DNA from: JB111 sp052093225
GTDB taxonomy: Bacteria > Actinomycetota > Actinomycetes > Actinomycetales > Actinomycetaceae
DNA: 64,000 nucleotides
Assembly (NCBI GenBank): GCA_052093225.1
Contig: JBQDDG010000007.1
Coordinates: 19,717 to 83,716, forward strand
Direction: 5' to 3'
Shown: piece by piece, positions 26,360-36,326 of the stretch
How the letters are laid out: each line of letters begins with the position of its first letter
How positions within the stretch are numbered: the first letter of the stretch is position 1
Notes under the pieces: model-generated
Databases searched by the model: none
Told to the model about the DNA's origin: nothing
The model's input: the letters and a program-made list of their open reading frames with translations, nothing else
Made by a program: the position numbers and the translations under genes

Positions 26360-27682
26360 CTAGGAGCCGGTACCGACACCGCCGGGCCAGGGGAGGTGGA
26401 CGTCGACGCGGAACCGGTCGCCGTGGACGCCGTGGCGCGCGTGGCCCCCGAAGATCTCGGCCCGCTCGACGATGCCGACCAGTCCGGAACCGCCGGTGGT
26501 GGTCCCCGGCCCGCCGCCCGGCAGGGGCCGGGTCCACGCGCCGTCGTTGCGCGACGCCCCGTCGGCTCGGGGGAGGCGGTTGGCCGCCGCGATGTCGATG
26601 CCCCGGCCGGGACCGCCGGTGACCCGCAGGCGCAGCGTCTCTTGCGGGGCGTGCCTGCGCGCATTCGTCATGATCTCGGTGGTGATGCGGTGCACCGCGC
26701 GGGCGAGGGGCGCCGGCGCCGAGGCCCCGGCGTCGACGTTGACCGTGGCGGAGAGCAGCTGGCCGGCGTCGGCGGACTCGTCGAGGACGTCCTGGAGCTC
26801 GTCGAGCGTGACGACCGGGTCCGGCGTCGGTTCCCGCAGCATCCCCACGAGCGTGCGCAGCTCGTCGGTCGCGACCGACGCCTGGGTGCGCAGGCGCGCG
26901 GCGGACTCGGCCAGGCGCGGGTCGTCCGCCGCCTCGAGCTGGAGCGCGCCGGCCTCGAGGCTGAGCAGGGAGAGCCGGTGGCCGATCCCGTCGTGGATCT
27001 CGCGCCCCACCTGTTCCCGTTCGGCCTGGCGCGAGACGGTCTCGACGGCGTCGTCCCGGCTGCGCAGCGCGGTCTCGGCGATCGCCTCGGCGCCGCGGGT
27101 GTCGGCCCGGTACCGCCGCAGCAGGCCGAGACCGATCGCGGAGGCGATCACGAGCGCGACGAAGACCGCGACGGCCGGCCAGGGCACGGGTGCGGGCGCG
27201 TGGTCGCTGGTCGTGTCCGCCAGGAGGACCCGGACCCACGACTCCCACCTCGTCCCGCCGAGGAGGTCGCGCCACGTGCACACGACCGTCGCGACGGCGA
27301 CGGCGGCGCACGCGAGGACCGGGCGCTCGAGCCGCCGGTGCGCGAGGTGGCTGGAGAGCACCACGAGCGCGGCCACCGGGGAGAACGGCAGGAGAAGGGC
27401 GCTCGCCGTCGTGGTGACGAGCGCGGCTCGGGGCCGACGGGCCCGGGGCAGGACGAGCAGGCCGTGGCACATGCCCGCGAGGAGCAGGACGAACATCACC
27501 CCGACCTTCCAGCCGGCGACCGTGTCGGTGTCCTCGGCCATCCAGCCCCGCGCGACGGGTGAGTAGATGAGGTCCATGAGCGCGAACACCCCGAGGACGA
27601 CGACGAGGATCGTCGTGCGGGCCCGCGCCAGCAGGCGGCGGCCCAGGGAGCTGCGTGGCCGCGCGCCGGTCGGGAGGGACAT
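26360..27682 (-). CDS. NarL-type sensor histidine kinase
   Basis: A 440-residue membrane kinase. Five or six helices occupy residues 24-190 with no sizeable extracellular domain, a layout typical of kinases sensing the membrane itself. The HisKA_3 segment has His230 in EREQVGREIHDGIGHRLSLL. The ATPase domain (about 330-435) has the N-box EIMTNARRHA and a G-box GGSGLVGIVERAEIFGG, with a Gly-rich loop PLPGGGPGTTTGGSG between them. A weak AACGAT box six bases before ATG 27682 may make it leaderless. Confidence 0.9.
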   Translation of the reverse strand: MSLPTGARPRSSLGRRLLARARTTILVVVLGVFALMDLIYSPVARGWMAEDTDTVAGWKVGVMFVLLLAGMCHGLLVLPRARRPRAALVTTTASALLLPFSPVAALVVLSSHLAHRRLERPVLACAAVAVATVVCTWRDLLGGTRWESWVRVLLADTTSDHAPAPVPWPAVAVFVALVIASAIGLGLLRRYRADTRGAEAIAETALRSRDDAVETVSRQAEREQVGREIHDGIGHRLSLLSLEAGALQLEAADDPRLAESAARLRTQASVATDELRTLVGMLREPTPDPVVTLDELQDVLDESADAGQLLSATVNVDAGASAPAPLARAVHRITTEIMTNARRHAPQETLRLRVTGGPGRGIDIAAANRLPRADGASRNDGAWTRPLPGGGPGTTTGGSGLVGIVERAEIFGGHARHGVHGDRFRVDVHLPWPGGVGTGS

Positions 27683-27841
27683 GAGCGCATCGTTCCAGCA
27701 AGGGCCGACGCCCGTGCCCGTCCGTCCGGCCCGGCGGCCGGACCGGTCGGAGGGGGCGGTCGCGCCCGTTCGGGGGAGGCCCGGCAGGTGGCTGACAGGC
27801 GATTCTCGTGCCGTACCGATCGTCCCCCACGGAGGTTCACG

Positions 27842-28696
27842 ATGAACGCGCAGCCCACCCCGGAACAGCCCACGTCAGGCCAGGCCGACACGACGACGGG
27901 CGCCCCCGCCGTGCCGAACTCCTACGGCGCGCCCGCCGCGCCGATGACCAAGGCCGAGCTCAAGCGCCAGAAGCGCATGATGAAAGCCTCGCGTCCGTGG
28001 GTGGCCCGCCACAAGGTCCTCACCGGCGTGCTCGGGATCGTCGGCATCGCCGCGGTGGTCGGCATCGCGGGCGGCGGTGACGACGAGGACCCCTCGGCGG
28101 ACGCACCCTCGTCCTCCGCGCCGGCCTCGGAGCCGGCCGAGGCGCCCGCGAGCTCGGACCCCGCCGGGTCCGGGGCGGCCACGGACGAGCAGCCCGCCGC
28201 CGACGACGTCGCCACCGAGCAGACGGTCGTCGACGAGGCGGCCCCGGAGGAGGCGCCGGCCGACGAAGAGGCGGCAGAGGAGGCCCCCGCGGAGGAGCCT
28301 GCCGCGTCGCAGGTCGGCGTGCCCGTCGAGGTCGGCGACCTCGAGCTCACCGTCACCGGTGTGGAGCCGGGCATCGCGAGCGTCGGCGACCAGTTCCTCG
28401 GTGCGCAGGCGCAGGGCCAGTTCGTCCGTGTCGACCTCACCATCGCCAACACGGGCGACCGGGCCGAGACCTTCTGGGAGAACGACGCCGTCCTCGTCGA
28501 CACCGAGGGTCGTCAGCACTCGACGTCGTCCGACTCGATCTACCTCGAGGACACCTCCTGGCTGCTCACCGAGATCAACCCGGGCAACACGACGAACGGT
28601 GCCCTGCTGTTCGACATCCCGGCCGACGCCGAGGTCGACCTCCTCCAGGTCTCCGCCGGGCTGTTCTCCGGCGACGTCGAGATCCGCCTGCGCTGA
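27842..28696 (+). CDS. DUF4352 domain membrane-anchored protein
   Basis: A 284-residue protein: a basic N-terminal stretch (36-56, KAELKRQKRMMKASR), one membrane helix (about 58-77), a long acidic Ala/Glu/Asp/Pro linker (79-158) and a C-terminal Ig-like DUF4352 domain (about 160-284) with VGDLELTVTGVEPG, FVRVDLTIANTGD and TNGALLFDIP. This suggests an exported domain on a flexible stalk, type II topology. Such proteins are often lipid- or wall-associated; function unknown. ATG 27842 follows GGAGG. It is divergent from the kinase operon. Confidence 0.82.
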   Translation: MNAQPTPEQPTSGQADTTTGAPAVPNSYGAPAAPMTKAELKRQKRMMKASRPWVARHKVLTGVLGIVGIAAVVGIAGGGDDEDPSADAPSSSAPASEPAEAPASSDPAGSGAATDEQPAADDVATEQTVVDEAAPEEAPADEEAAEEAPAEEPAASQVGVPVEVGDLELTVTGVEPGIASVGDQFLGAQAQGQFVRVDLTIANTGDRAETFWENDAVLVDTEGRQHSTSSDSIYLEDTSWLLTEINPGNTTNGALLFDIPADAEVDLLQVSAGLFSGDVEIRLR

Positions 28697-28711
28697 CGGC
28701 GCCCACGCACG

Positions 28712-28744
28712 CCCGGCCCGCGACCCTCCCCGGTGCGGGCCGGG
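28712..28744 (+). terminator. Terminator hairpin after the DUF4352 gene
   Basis: CCCGGCCCGC (28712-28721) pairs perfectly with GCGGGCCGGG (28735-28744) across a 13-base loop. Confidence 0.65.
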
Positions 28745-28797
28745 TCCCGTCGTGCGGCTCGTCCACAGGCCGGCTCTCGCGTGTCGGCGCGCGCGGC

Positions 28798-28803
28798 TAA
28801 CCT
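28798..28803 (+). promoter_or_regulatory. Near-leaderless -10 box of pcrA
   Basis: TAACCT ends nine bases before ATG 28813; no ribosome binding site is visible. Confidence 0.5.
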
Positions 28804-28812
28804 GGACCGACG

Positions 28813-31581
28813 ATGAGCACCCTGTTCGACGGACTCGACCTCCCCGCACGCCCGGGCCGCAGCACGGCCCTGCCGGCGACCCTCGCCCCGCGCCCCGACG
28901 AGGACGAGTGGGTGCCGCCGGAACCGCCGCCCGAGGACGACGCCGGGCCGTCGGACGAGCTCCCCGCGCAGACCGACCCGTTCGCCGACCTCCCCCTCCC
29001 TGCCTCCGGCGCCGAGCTGCCCGGCAAGGCCGTGCGCGACGCCGCGCGGGCAGCGGCCGCGCGGAGCGGGAGCGACCGGTCCGAGGAGCTGCTGGTGGGG
29101 CTCAACCCCCAGCAGCGCCAGGCGGTGACGCACGCGGGATCCCCGCTGCTCATCGTCGCCGGCGCGGGCTCGGGCAAGACGCGGGTCCTCACGCACCGGG
29201 TCGCCCACCTGCTCGCCACGGGCCGCGCCCGGCCGGGCGAGATCCTCGCCATCACGTTCACCAACAAGGCCGCGGCCGAGATGCGCGAGCGCGTCGAGGA
29301 CATCGTCGGCGCCTCCGCGCAGCGGATGTGGGTCTCCACCTTCCACTCCGCGTGCGTGCGCATCCTCCGGCGCGAGCACGAGGCGCTCGGCATGCGCAGC
29401 TCGTTCTCGATCTACGACTCCGCGGACAGCCAGCGGCTCATCACGCTCGTCGCCCGGGAGCTCGACGTCGAGCTCAAGCGCTTCCCCGCCAAGCTCCTCG
29501 CACGCAAGATCTCCGACCTCAAGAACGAGCTCATCGACCCCGACGACCACGCGTCCTCGGTGATGGGCTCGGGCCAGGAGCTCGACGAGGTCGTCTCGCA
29601 GGTCTACCGCGGCTACGACGCGCGCCTGCGCCAGGCCAGCGCGATGGACTTCGACGACCTCATCATGCGCACGGTCCACCTGCTGCAGGCGTTCCCGGCG
29701 ATCGCCGAGCACTACCACCGGCGCTTCCTGCACGTGCTGGTCGACGAGTACCAGGACACCAACCACGCCCAGTACGTGCTCGTGCGCGAGCTCTCGGGCG
29801 GCACCGTGACCGACCCGGGCGGGCTCGGCGGGCAGAGCCCCGTCGAGCCGGCCGAGCTCACCGTCGTCGGCGACGCCGACCAGTCGATCTACGCCTTCCG
29901 CGGCGCCACGATCCGCAACATCCTCGAGTTCGAGGCCGACTACCCGGACGCCCGCACGATCCTGCTCGAGCAGAACTACCGCTCGACCCAGACCATCCTG
30001 TCCGCCGCCAACTCCGTGATCTCCCCGAACCCCGGCCGGCGCGCGAAGAACCTGTGGACGGACTCCGGCTCCGGCCCCCGCATCGTCGGCTACGTCGCGG
30101 ACAGCGAGCACGAGGAGGCGCGGTTCGTCGTCGAGGAGATCGACCGGCTGCGCGACGACGAGTCCGCGACCACCGGCGGCCCCGGGCCCGGCGCGCGGGG
30201 ACTGCGCTACGGCGACATGGCGATCTTCTACCGCACGAACCAGCAGTCCCGGGCGCTCGAGGAGGTGCTCGTCCGCGCGGGCGTGCCCTACGTCGTCGTC
30301 GGCGGCACGCGGTTCTACGAGCGCCGCGAGATCAAGGACGCCGTCGCCTACCTGCGCGCCGTCGCGAACCCCGACGACGAGGCGAACCTCCGGCGCATCA
30401 TCAACGTGCCCAGGCGCGGCCTCGGGGCCAAGGCGGAGGAGCAGCTCGAGCGGCACGCCGCCCGCGAGCGCGTCTCCTACGGCCAGGCGATCGCCGACGC
30501 CGCCGCGAGCGCCGGCGAGGAGGTGGACGGGCGCACCGTGCCGGAGGTCCTCGGCCTGGCGACCCGCAGCCGGACCGCCGTGCGGGGCTTCCACGAGCTG
30601 ATGAGCGGCCTGCGGGAGATGCTCGAGGGCGGGTCCACGCCCGCGGAGATCCTCGACGCCGCGCTCGACCGGTCCGGGTACCTCGCCGAGCTGCGCGCCT
30701 CGGAGGACCCGCAGGACGCGAGCCGCGTGGAGAACCTCGCCGAGCTCCACGCCGTCGCCCAGGAGTTCGCCGAGGCGGACCCGGAGGCGACCCTCGGGGA
30801 CTTCCTCGAGCGCGTGGCCCTCGTGGCCGACGCCGACCAGATCCCCGGCCGCGCGGGGGACGAGGGCGTCGTCACCCTGATGACCGTCCACACCGCCAAG
30901 GGTCTGGAGTTCCCGGTCGTCTTCGTCACGGGCCTCGAGGACGGCACCTTCCCGCACCAGCGCTCGCTGGGGGAGTCCGACCAGATCGCCGAGGAGCGCC
31001 GGCTCGCCTACGTCGCGCTCACCCGTGCGCGCGAGCGGCTCTACCTCTCCCGCGCGGCCGTCCGCACCGCGTTCGGCCTGCCGCAGGAGATGCCCGAGTC
31101 GCGCTTCGTCTCCGACATCCCGCCCGAGCTCGTCGAGTGGCGGCGCGAGCAGTCCTCGACCGACGCGATCCGTGGCTCGGGCCGCGGCGGGGACGGGCGG
31201 ACCTGGGCCTCCAGCGTGCGCGTGAGCCGTGCCGAGCCACGCACCGCCGGCGGCTCGCGCGGGTCCGGAAGCTCGCGCGGGTCCGAGAACTCGCGCGGGT
31301 CCGGAGGATCGCGGGGGAGCGGCGTCGGCACCTCCGGCACCTGGAAGCCGGGCGGGACGGTGCGCAAGGACGGCGAGGCCAGGTTCGGGTCCGCGAACCC
31401 CCGCCCCGACGTCGAGATCCCGGCCCTGAGCCCCGGCGATCGCGTCAACCACGACGCCTACGGGCTCGGCACCGTCGTCTCGCTCGAGAACCCCGGGCCC
31501 TCGGCGGTGGCCAAGGTCGACTTCGGCGGCGGCCAGGTCAAGCGGCTGCTCCTGCGCTACGCCCCGGTGACCAAGCTGTAG
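28813..31581 (+). CDS. pcrA: ATP-dependent DNA helicase PcrA/UvrD1
   Basis: A superfamily 1A 3'-5' helicase for nucleotide excision repair and replication restart. Of 922 residues, the first 90 are an acidic low-complexity tail. Then come the Q-motif LNPQQRQAV, Walker A GAGSGKT (117-123), motif Ia TFTNKAAAEM, Walker B DEYQDTN (about 311), motif III GDADQSIYAFRGA, motif IV QNYRSTQTIL, motif V TVHTAKGLEFPVVF and motif VI YVALTRARERLYL. A Ser/Arg/Gly repeat stretch (about 815-838) precedes the C-terminal Tudor-like domain (LSPGDRVNHDAYGLGTVV) that binds RNA polymerase in PcrA. Order pcrA, sucCD, perM, purN, purH matches mycobacteria. Confidence 0.96.
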   Translation: MSTLFDGLDLPARPGRSTALPATLAPRPDEDEWVPPEPPPEDDAGPSDELPAQTDPFADLPLPASGAELPGKAVRDAARAAAARSGSDRSEELLVGLNPQQRQAVTHAGSPLLIVAGAGSGKTRVLTHRVAHLLATGRARPGEILAITFTNKAAAEMRERVEDIVGASAQRMWVSTFHSACVRILRREHEALGMRSSFSIYDSADSQRLITLVARELDVELKRFPAKLLARKISDLKNELIDPDDHASSVMGSGQELDEVVSQVYRGYDARLRQASAMDFDDLIMRTVHLLQAFPAIAEHYHRRFLHVLVDEYQDTNHAQYVLVRELSGGTVTDPGGLGGQSPVEPAELTVVGDADQSIYAFRGATIRNILEFEADYPDARTILLEQNYRSTQTILSAANSVISPNPGRRAKNLWTDSGSGPRIVGYVADSEHEEARFVVEEIDRLRDDESATTGGPGPGARGLRYGDMAIFYRTNQQSRALEEVLVRAGVPYVVVGGTRFYERREIKDAVAYLRAVANPDDEANLRRIINVPRRGLGAKAEEQLERHAARERVSYGQAIADAAASAGEEVDGRTVPEVLGLATRSRTAVRGFHELMSGLREMLEGGSTPAEILDAALDRSGYLAELRASEDPQDASRVENLAELHAVAQEFAEADPEATLGDFLERVALVADADQIPGRAGDEGVVTLMTVHTAKGLEFPVVFVTGLEDGTFPHQRSLGESDQIAEERRLAYVALTRARERLYLSRAAVRTAFGLPQEMPESRFVSDIPPELVEWRREQSSTDAIRGSGRGGDGRTWASSVRVSRAEPRTAGGSRGSGSSRGSENSRGSGGSRGSGVGTSGTWKPGGTVRKDGEARFGSANPRPDVEIPALSPGDRVNHDAYGLGTVVSLENPGPSAVAKVDFGGGQVKRLLLRYAPVTKL

Positions 31582-31821
31582 GGGCCGGGCTCCCGAGCCG
31601 CACGTCCGCGGGTGACGCGGGACGCCGTCCAGGCGTGCCGGACTGCACCCGCAGCCGTTCCACGAGTGGCTCGTGTGACCGGCGTGGCTGGTGTGATGCC
31701 GTCGCGGAGGTCCGGGCCTTCCTGCCCGCGCGTCGATCTTTGCGGCGTCCCTCCGCCGTCCTACCGTGTGCGCTGATGGCGCGCCGGGCGACCGCCGGGG
31801 CGCGGGACAGGTGGTGATTCG

Positions 31822-33921
31822 ATGAGCGGCCCGCGACCGACGCATGCCGACGCTCCCCCCGCGCGCGGTGGTGCGAGTGCCAGGGACATCGTCCGCTCCG
31901 GCCGCATCCCCGGACTCGACGGGGTGCGCGCGCTCGCCGTCGGCGCCGTCCTCCTCTTCCACCTCTTCCCGGCCGTGGCGCCCGGCGGCTTCATCGGCGT
32001 CGACCTGTTCTTCGTCCTGTCCGGCTTCCTCATCACCACGCTCCTGCTGCGGGAGATCGGTCGCTCCGGACGGATCGACCTGCCGGGCTTCTGGAAGCGG
32101 CGGGCGAGGCGGCTCCTGCCGGCGCTCGCCCTCGTGGTGGTGGTCTCGGTGCCGGTGGCGGCGCTGGTGGAGCGCGACCTCATGGTCAACATCGGGCGCC
32201 AGGTCCTCGGCGCGCTGACGTTCTCCTCGAACTGGCTCGAGATCGCCGCGGGCTCCTCCTACGCGGACAGCACCGCGCCCCAGCTCTTCGTCAACTTCTG
32301 GTCCCTCGCGGTGGAGGAGCAGTTCTACCTGCTGTGGCCGCTGCTCGTCCTCCCGCTCGTCAAGCTGCTCCGCGCACCGCGGGCGCTCGCGCTCGTCGCG
32401 ACCGTGCTGGCGCTCGCCTCGGCCGTGCTCATGGCCGTCCTCGTCACGCCCGGCGCCGACCCCACCCGCGTCTACTACGGGGCGGACACCCACCTGTTCG
32501 GCCTCATGCTCGGCATCGCGGTGGCGTTCGTGGCGCAGGACTCGCGGGGCCCGCTGGCGAGCCCCGCGTGGCAGCGCGCGCGTCCCTTCGTCCCGCTCGC
32601 CGGACTGCTCACGCTCCTGCTCCTTGCCCGGTTCGTGCCGTTCGAGTCGGTCTGGACGTTCCGCGGCGGCCTCTTCCTCGCCTCGCTGGCCGCCGCGGCG
32701 CTCGTCGCCGCCCTGCTGGGCCCGCGCACCTGGTTCACCCGCGTGATGGAGCTGGCCCCGCTGCGGTGGCTCGGCGAGCGCTCCTACGGGATCTACCTGT
32801 GGCACTGGCCGGCCATCGTCGTCCTCGACGCGCTCGTGCCGACCGCCGAGGGGTCCGCCGCCCGCATCGTGCTGCGCACGGCGGCGCTCGTCGTCACCCT
32901 CGGGATCTCCGCCGCGTCCTACGAGTGGCTCGAGCAGCCCGTGCGGCGCCACGGCATCCGCGCCACCCTGCGCGGCTGGCTCGCCGCCGTCACCGGCTTC
33001 CGGCCCTCCGCCGTCGTCCCGGCCCGCATCGCGGGGGCGATGGGCGTCCTCCTCGTCGCCGGCACCGGCGTGGCCGTGGCCACCGCACCGGTGATGACGG
33101 ACACCGCGGCGCAGATCGAGGACAACGAGGCGCGCCTCGCCGCGCAGCGCGAGCAGGAGCTCGCCGCCGCACGATCGGCGGACCCGGGTGAGACGCCCGG
33201 CGACGGCACCGACCCGGCCGCGCCCCCGGCCGGCGACGACGCGCCCGGGCCGGGCGACGACGCACCCGATGCCCGCGACGAGGCTCCCCCCGCCGACGGT
33301 GCGAATCCTGCGCCGGGCGAGGAGACGACGTCGGGCAGCGACGAGGGGGAGTCCACCGAGGACCCCGGGGCGGAGGACGGGACCGAGGGCGACGAGCCGT
33401 CGTCGGACGCCGACTTCTCCGTCCCCACCGGGGAGGAGCTGTCCGTGTTCGGCGACTCGATGGTCGTCACCACCCTGGACGCGCTCGAGTTCTACTACCC
33501 GGGCGTGCACGTCAGTGCCCTGTCCAACGACCAGTGGCCGCAGGGTGAGGCCGCCGTGGACGCGGCGCTCGAGGCCGGGACCGTGCGCCGCGCCGTCGTC
33601 ATCCACTACGGCACCAACGGCGGCGTGCCGGACCCGAGCATCCCCGAGCGCATCCTCGACTCGCTCGGCCCGGACCGCCCCGTCGTGCTCGTCAACCTCT
33701 ACGGCGCCTCCACGTGGATCCCCGAGGCCAACGCCGAGCTCGAGCGGATCGCCGAGGAGCGCCCCAACGTGGTGGTCGCGGACTGGAACGCCACCGCGTC
33801 CGCCACTCCGGGCGCGCTCCAGGCCGACAACATCCACCCGGACATCGACGGCGCCCACGAGTACACCCACACCCTGACGGCGGCCTTCGAGGAGCTCGCC
33901 GAGCAGCACGGCCAGGGCTAG
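31822..33921 (+). CDS. OafA/YrhL-type acyltransferase fused to an SGNH domain
   Basis: A 699-residue membrane O-acyltransferase. The acyltransferase-3 domain (about 28-395, ten helices) has the conserved GLDGVRALAVGAVLLFH with its catalytic His, the FFVLSGFLIT segment and the arginines of FWKRRARRLLPAL. A disordered acidic linker (about 430-530) leads to an extracytoplasmic SGNH domain with GDSM (block I), GTNG (block III) and DNIHPD (block V), so its triad looks intact. Such proteins acetylate cell-wall or surface glycans. ATG 31822 lacks a strong ribosome binding site. Confidence 0.9.
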   Translation: MSGPRPTHADAPPARGGASARDIVRSGRIPGLDGVRALAVGAVLLFHLFPAVAPGGFIGVDLFFVLSGFLITTLLLREIGRSGRIDLPGFWKRRARRLLPALALVVVVSVPVAALVERDLMVNIGRQVLGALTFSSNWLEIAAGSSYADSTAPQLFVNFWSLAVEEQFYLLWPLLVLPLVKLLRAPRALALVATVLALASAVLMAVLVTPGADPTRVYYGADTHLFGLMLGIAVAFVAQDSRGPLASPAWQRARPFVPLAGLLTLLLLARFVPFESVWTFRGGLFLASLAAAALVAALLGPRTWFTRVMELAPLRWLGERSYGIYLWHWPAIVVLDALVPTAEGSAARIVLRTAALVVTLGISAASYEWLEQPVRRHGIRATLRGWLAAVTGFRPSAVVPARIAGAMGVLLVAGTGVAVATAPVMTDTAAQIEDNEARLAAQREQELAAARSADPGETPGDGTDPAAPPAGDDAPGPGDDAPDARDEAPPADGANPAPGEETTSGSDEGESTEDPGAEDGTEGDEPSSDADFSVPTGEELSVFGDSMVVTTLDALEFYYPGVHVSALSNDQWPQGEAAVDAALEAGTVRRAVVIHYGTNGGVPDPSIPERILDSLGPDRPVVLVNLYGASTWIPEANAELERIAEERPNVVVADWNATASATPGALQADNIHPDIDGAHEYTHTLTAAFEELAEQHGQG

Positions 33922-34042
33922 GACAACACCGGCCCACGGGCAGGCCAAGAGCGGGCCACGAACGCGAGAAGCCGCGGGAATCCGGCCCGGAACGTGGCCC
34001 GGCACACCCTGAGACGCCCCGGTGGGGACGAAGGTCCCGCGC

Positions 34043-34072
34043 TAGTCTCGACTCGAATGTCTCGGAGTCGAG
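34043..34072 (+). promoter_or_regulatory. sucC -10 box and leader hairpin
   Basis: TAGTCT (34043-34048) is overlapped by an 8-bp inverted repeat, CTCGACTC (34047-34054) and GAGTCGAG (34065-34072), with a 10-base loop. It may be an operator or the 5' stem of the sucCD transcript. Confidence 0.5.
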
Positions 34073-34105
34073 GCATCGCCATGAAGCGAGGGAAGGAACC
34101 ATCGG

Positions 34106-35272
34106 GTGGACCTCTTCGAGTACCAGGCGCGCGACATGTTCGAGAAGCACGGGGTGCCCGTGCTGCCGGGCATCGTCGCCTCGACCCCGGAGGAGGCGCG
34201 TGCCGCCTACTCCGAGCTCGGTGGCGATCTGGCGGTGATCAAGGCCCAGGTGAAGATCGGCGGCCGTGGCAAGGCCGGCGGCGTCAAGCTGGCCCGTTCC
34301 GCCGACGAGGCGCAGCAGCACGCCGAGGCGATCCTCGGCATGGACATCAAGGGACACACGGCCCGCAAGGTCCTCGTCGCGGCCGGCGCCGACATCGACA
34401 CCGAGTACTACTTCTCGGTCCTCCTCGACCGCTCCGAGCGGCGCTACCTCGCCATGTGCTCGGTCGAGGGCGGCATGGAGATCGAGCAGCTCGCCGTCGA
34501 GCGCCCCGAGGCGCTCGCCCGCATCCCCGTCGACCCGATCGTCGGCATCGACCAGGCCAAGGCGGACGAGATCGTCGCCGCGGCCGGTTTCCCGGACGAC
34601 GTCGCGGGCAAGGTGGCGGACGCCATCCAGAAGCTGTGGGTCGTCTACCGCGAGGAGGACGCCACGCTCGTCGAGGTCAACCCCCTCGTGCGCACGCCGG
34701 ACGGCGACATCATCGCGCTCGACGGCAAGGTCTCCCTCGACGACAACGCGTCGTTCCGTCACGAGGACCACGGTGCCCTCGTCGACGCGGACGCGGAGGA
34801 CCCGCTCGAGGCCAAGGCCAAGGCCAAGGGCCTCAACTACGTCAAGCTCGACGGCGAGGTCGGGATCATCGGCAACGGCGCGGGCCTCGTGATGTCGACG
34901 CTCGACGTCGTCGCCTACGCGGGTGAGGACCACGGCGTCGGCCCGGCGAACTTCCTCGACATCGGCGGCGGCGCCTCGGCGCAGATCATGGCCGACGGCC
35001 TCGACGTCATCCTCGGCGACGAGCAGGTCCGCTCCGTGTTCGTCAACGTCTTCGGCGGCATCACGGCCTGCGACGAGGTCGCGCGCGGCATCGTCCAGGC
35101 GCTCGAGATCATCGGCGACCAGGCGACCAAGCCGCTCGTCGTGCGGCTCGACGGCAACAACGTCGAGGAGGGCCGGGCGATCCTCGCCGAGGCCAACCAC
35201 CACCTGGTCACCCAGGCGGACACCATGGACGGCGGCGCGGCCAAGGCCGCCGAGCTCGCGGCAGCGAAGTAA
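34106..35272 (+). CDS. sucC: Succinyl-CoA synthetase beta subunit
   Basis: Forms the nucleotide-binding half of succinyl-CoA ligase, which makes ATP or GTP in the TCA cycle. The 388 residues are of normal length. It has the ATP-grasp start MDLFEYQARDMFEKHGVPVLPG, IKAQVKIGGRGKAGGVKLA, VEVNPLVRTPDGDIIALDGK and the C-terminal GGITACDEVARGI. The GTG at 34106 has GGAAGGAA eight bases upstream. sucD follows after 13 bases in the same operon. Confidence 0.97.
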   Translation: MDLFEYQARDMFEKHGVPVLPGIVASTPEEARAAYSELGGDLAVIKAQVKIGGRGKAGGVKLARSADEAQQHAEAILGMDIKGHTARKVLVAAGADIDTEYYFSVLLDRSERRYLAMCSVEGGMEIEQLAVERPEALARIPVDPIVGIDQAKADEIVAAAGFPDDVAGKVADAIQKLWVVYREEDATLVEVNPLVRTPDGDIIALDGKVSLDDNASFRHEDHGALVDADAEDPLEAKAKAKGLNYVKLDGEVGIIGNGAGLVMSTLDVVAYAGEDHGVGPANFLDIGGGASAQIMADGLDVILGDEQVRSVFVNVFGGITACDEVARGIVQALEIIGDQATKPLVVRLDGNNVEEGRAILAEANHHLVTQADTMDGGAAKAAELAAAK

Positions 35273-35285
35273 GGAACCCACAGAC

Positions 35286-36212
<927 letters not shown>

Positions 36213-36230
36213 CCGACCCTTCGCACCACC

Positions 36231-36271
36231 GACGTCGCCCCCGGCACCCTCGCGGTGCCGGGGGCGACGTC
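36231..36271 (+). terminator. Terminator of sucCD
   Basis: A perfect 18-bp stem (36231-36248 with 36254-36271) with a CTCGC loop. Confidence 0.85.
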
Positions 36272-36326
36272 GTGAGCGGGGCCACCTGGGCGTGGCTCCC
36301 GCGCTCGCGGCACGATCGGCGCGACC

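Noticed and set aside
28540..34005. An 1821-codon minus-strand frame opposite pcrA and the acyltransferase gene.
   Set aside because: Antisense to genes with full motif sets; composition typical of GC-rich antisense frames and no start signals.
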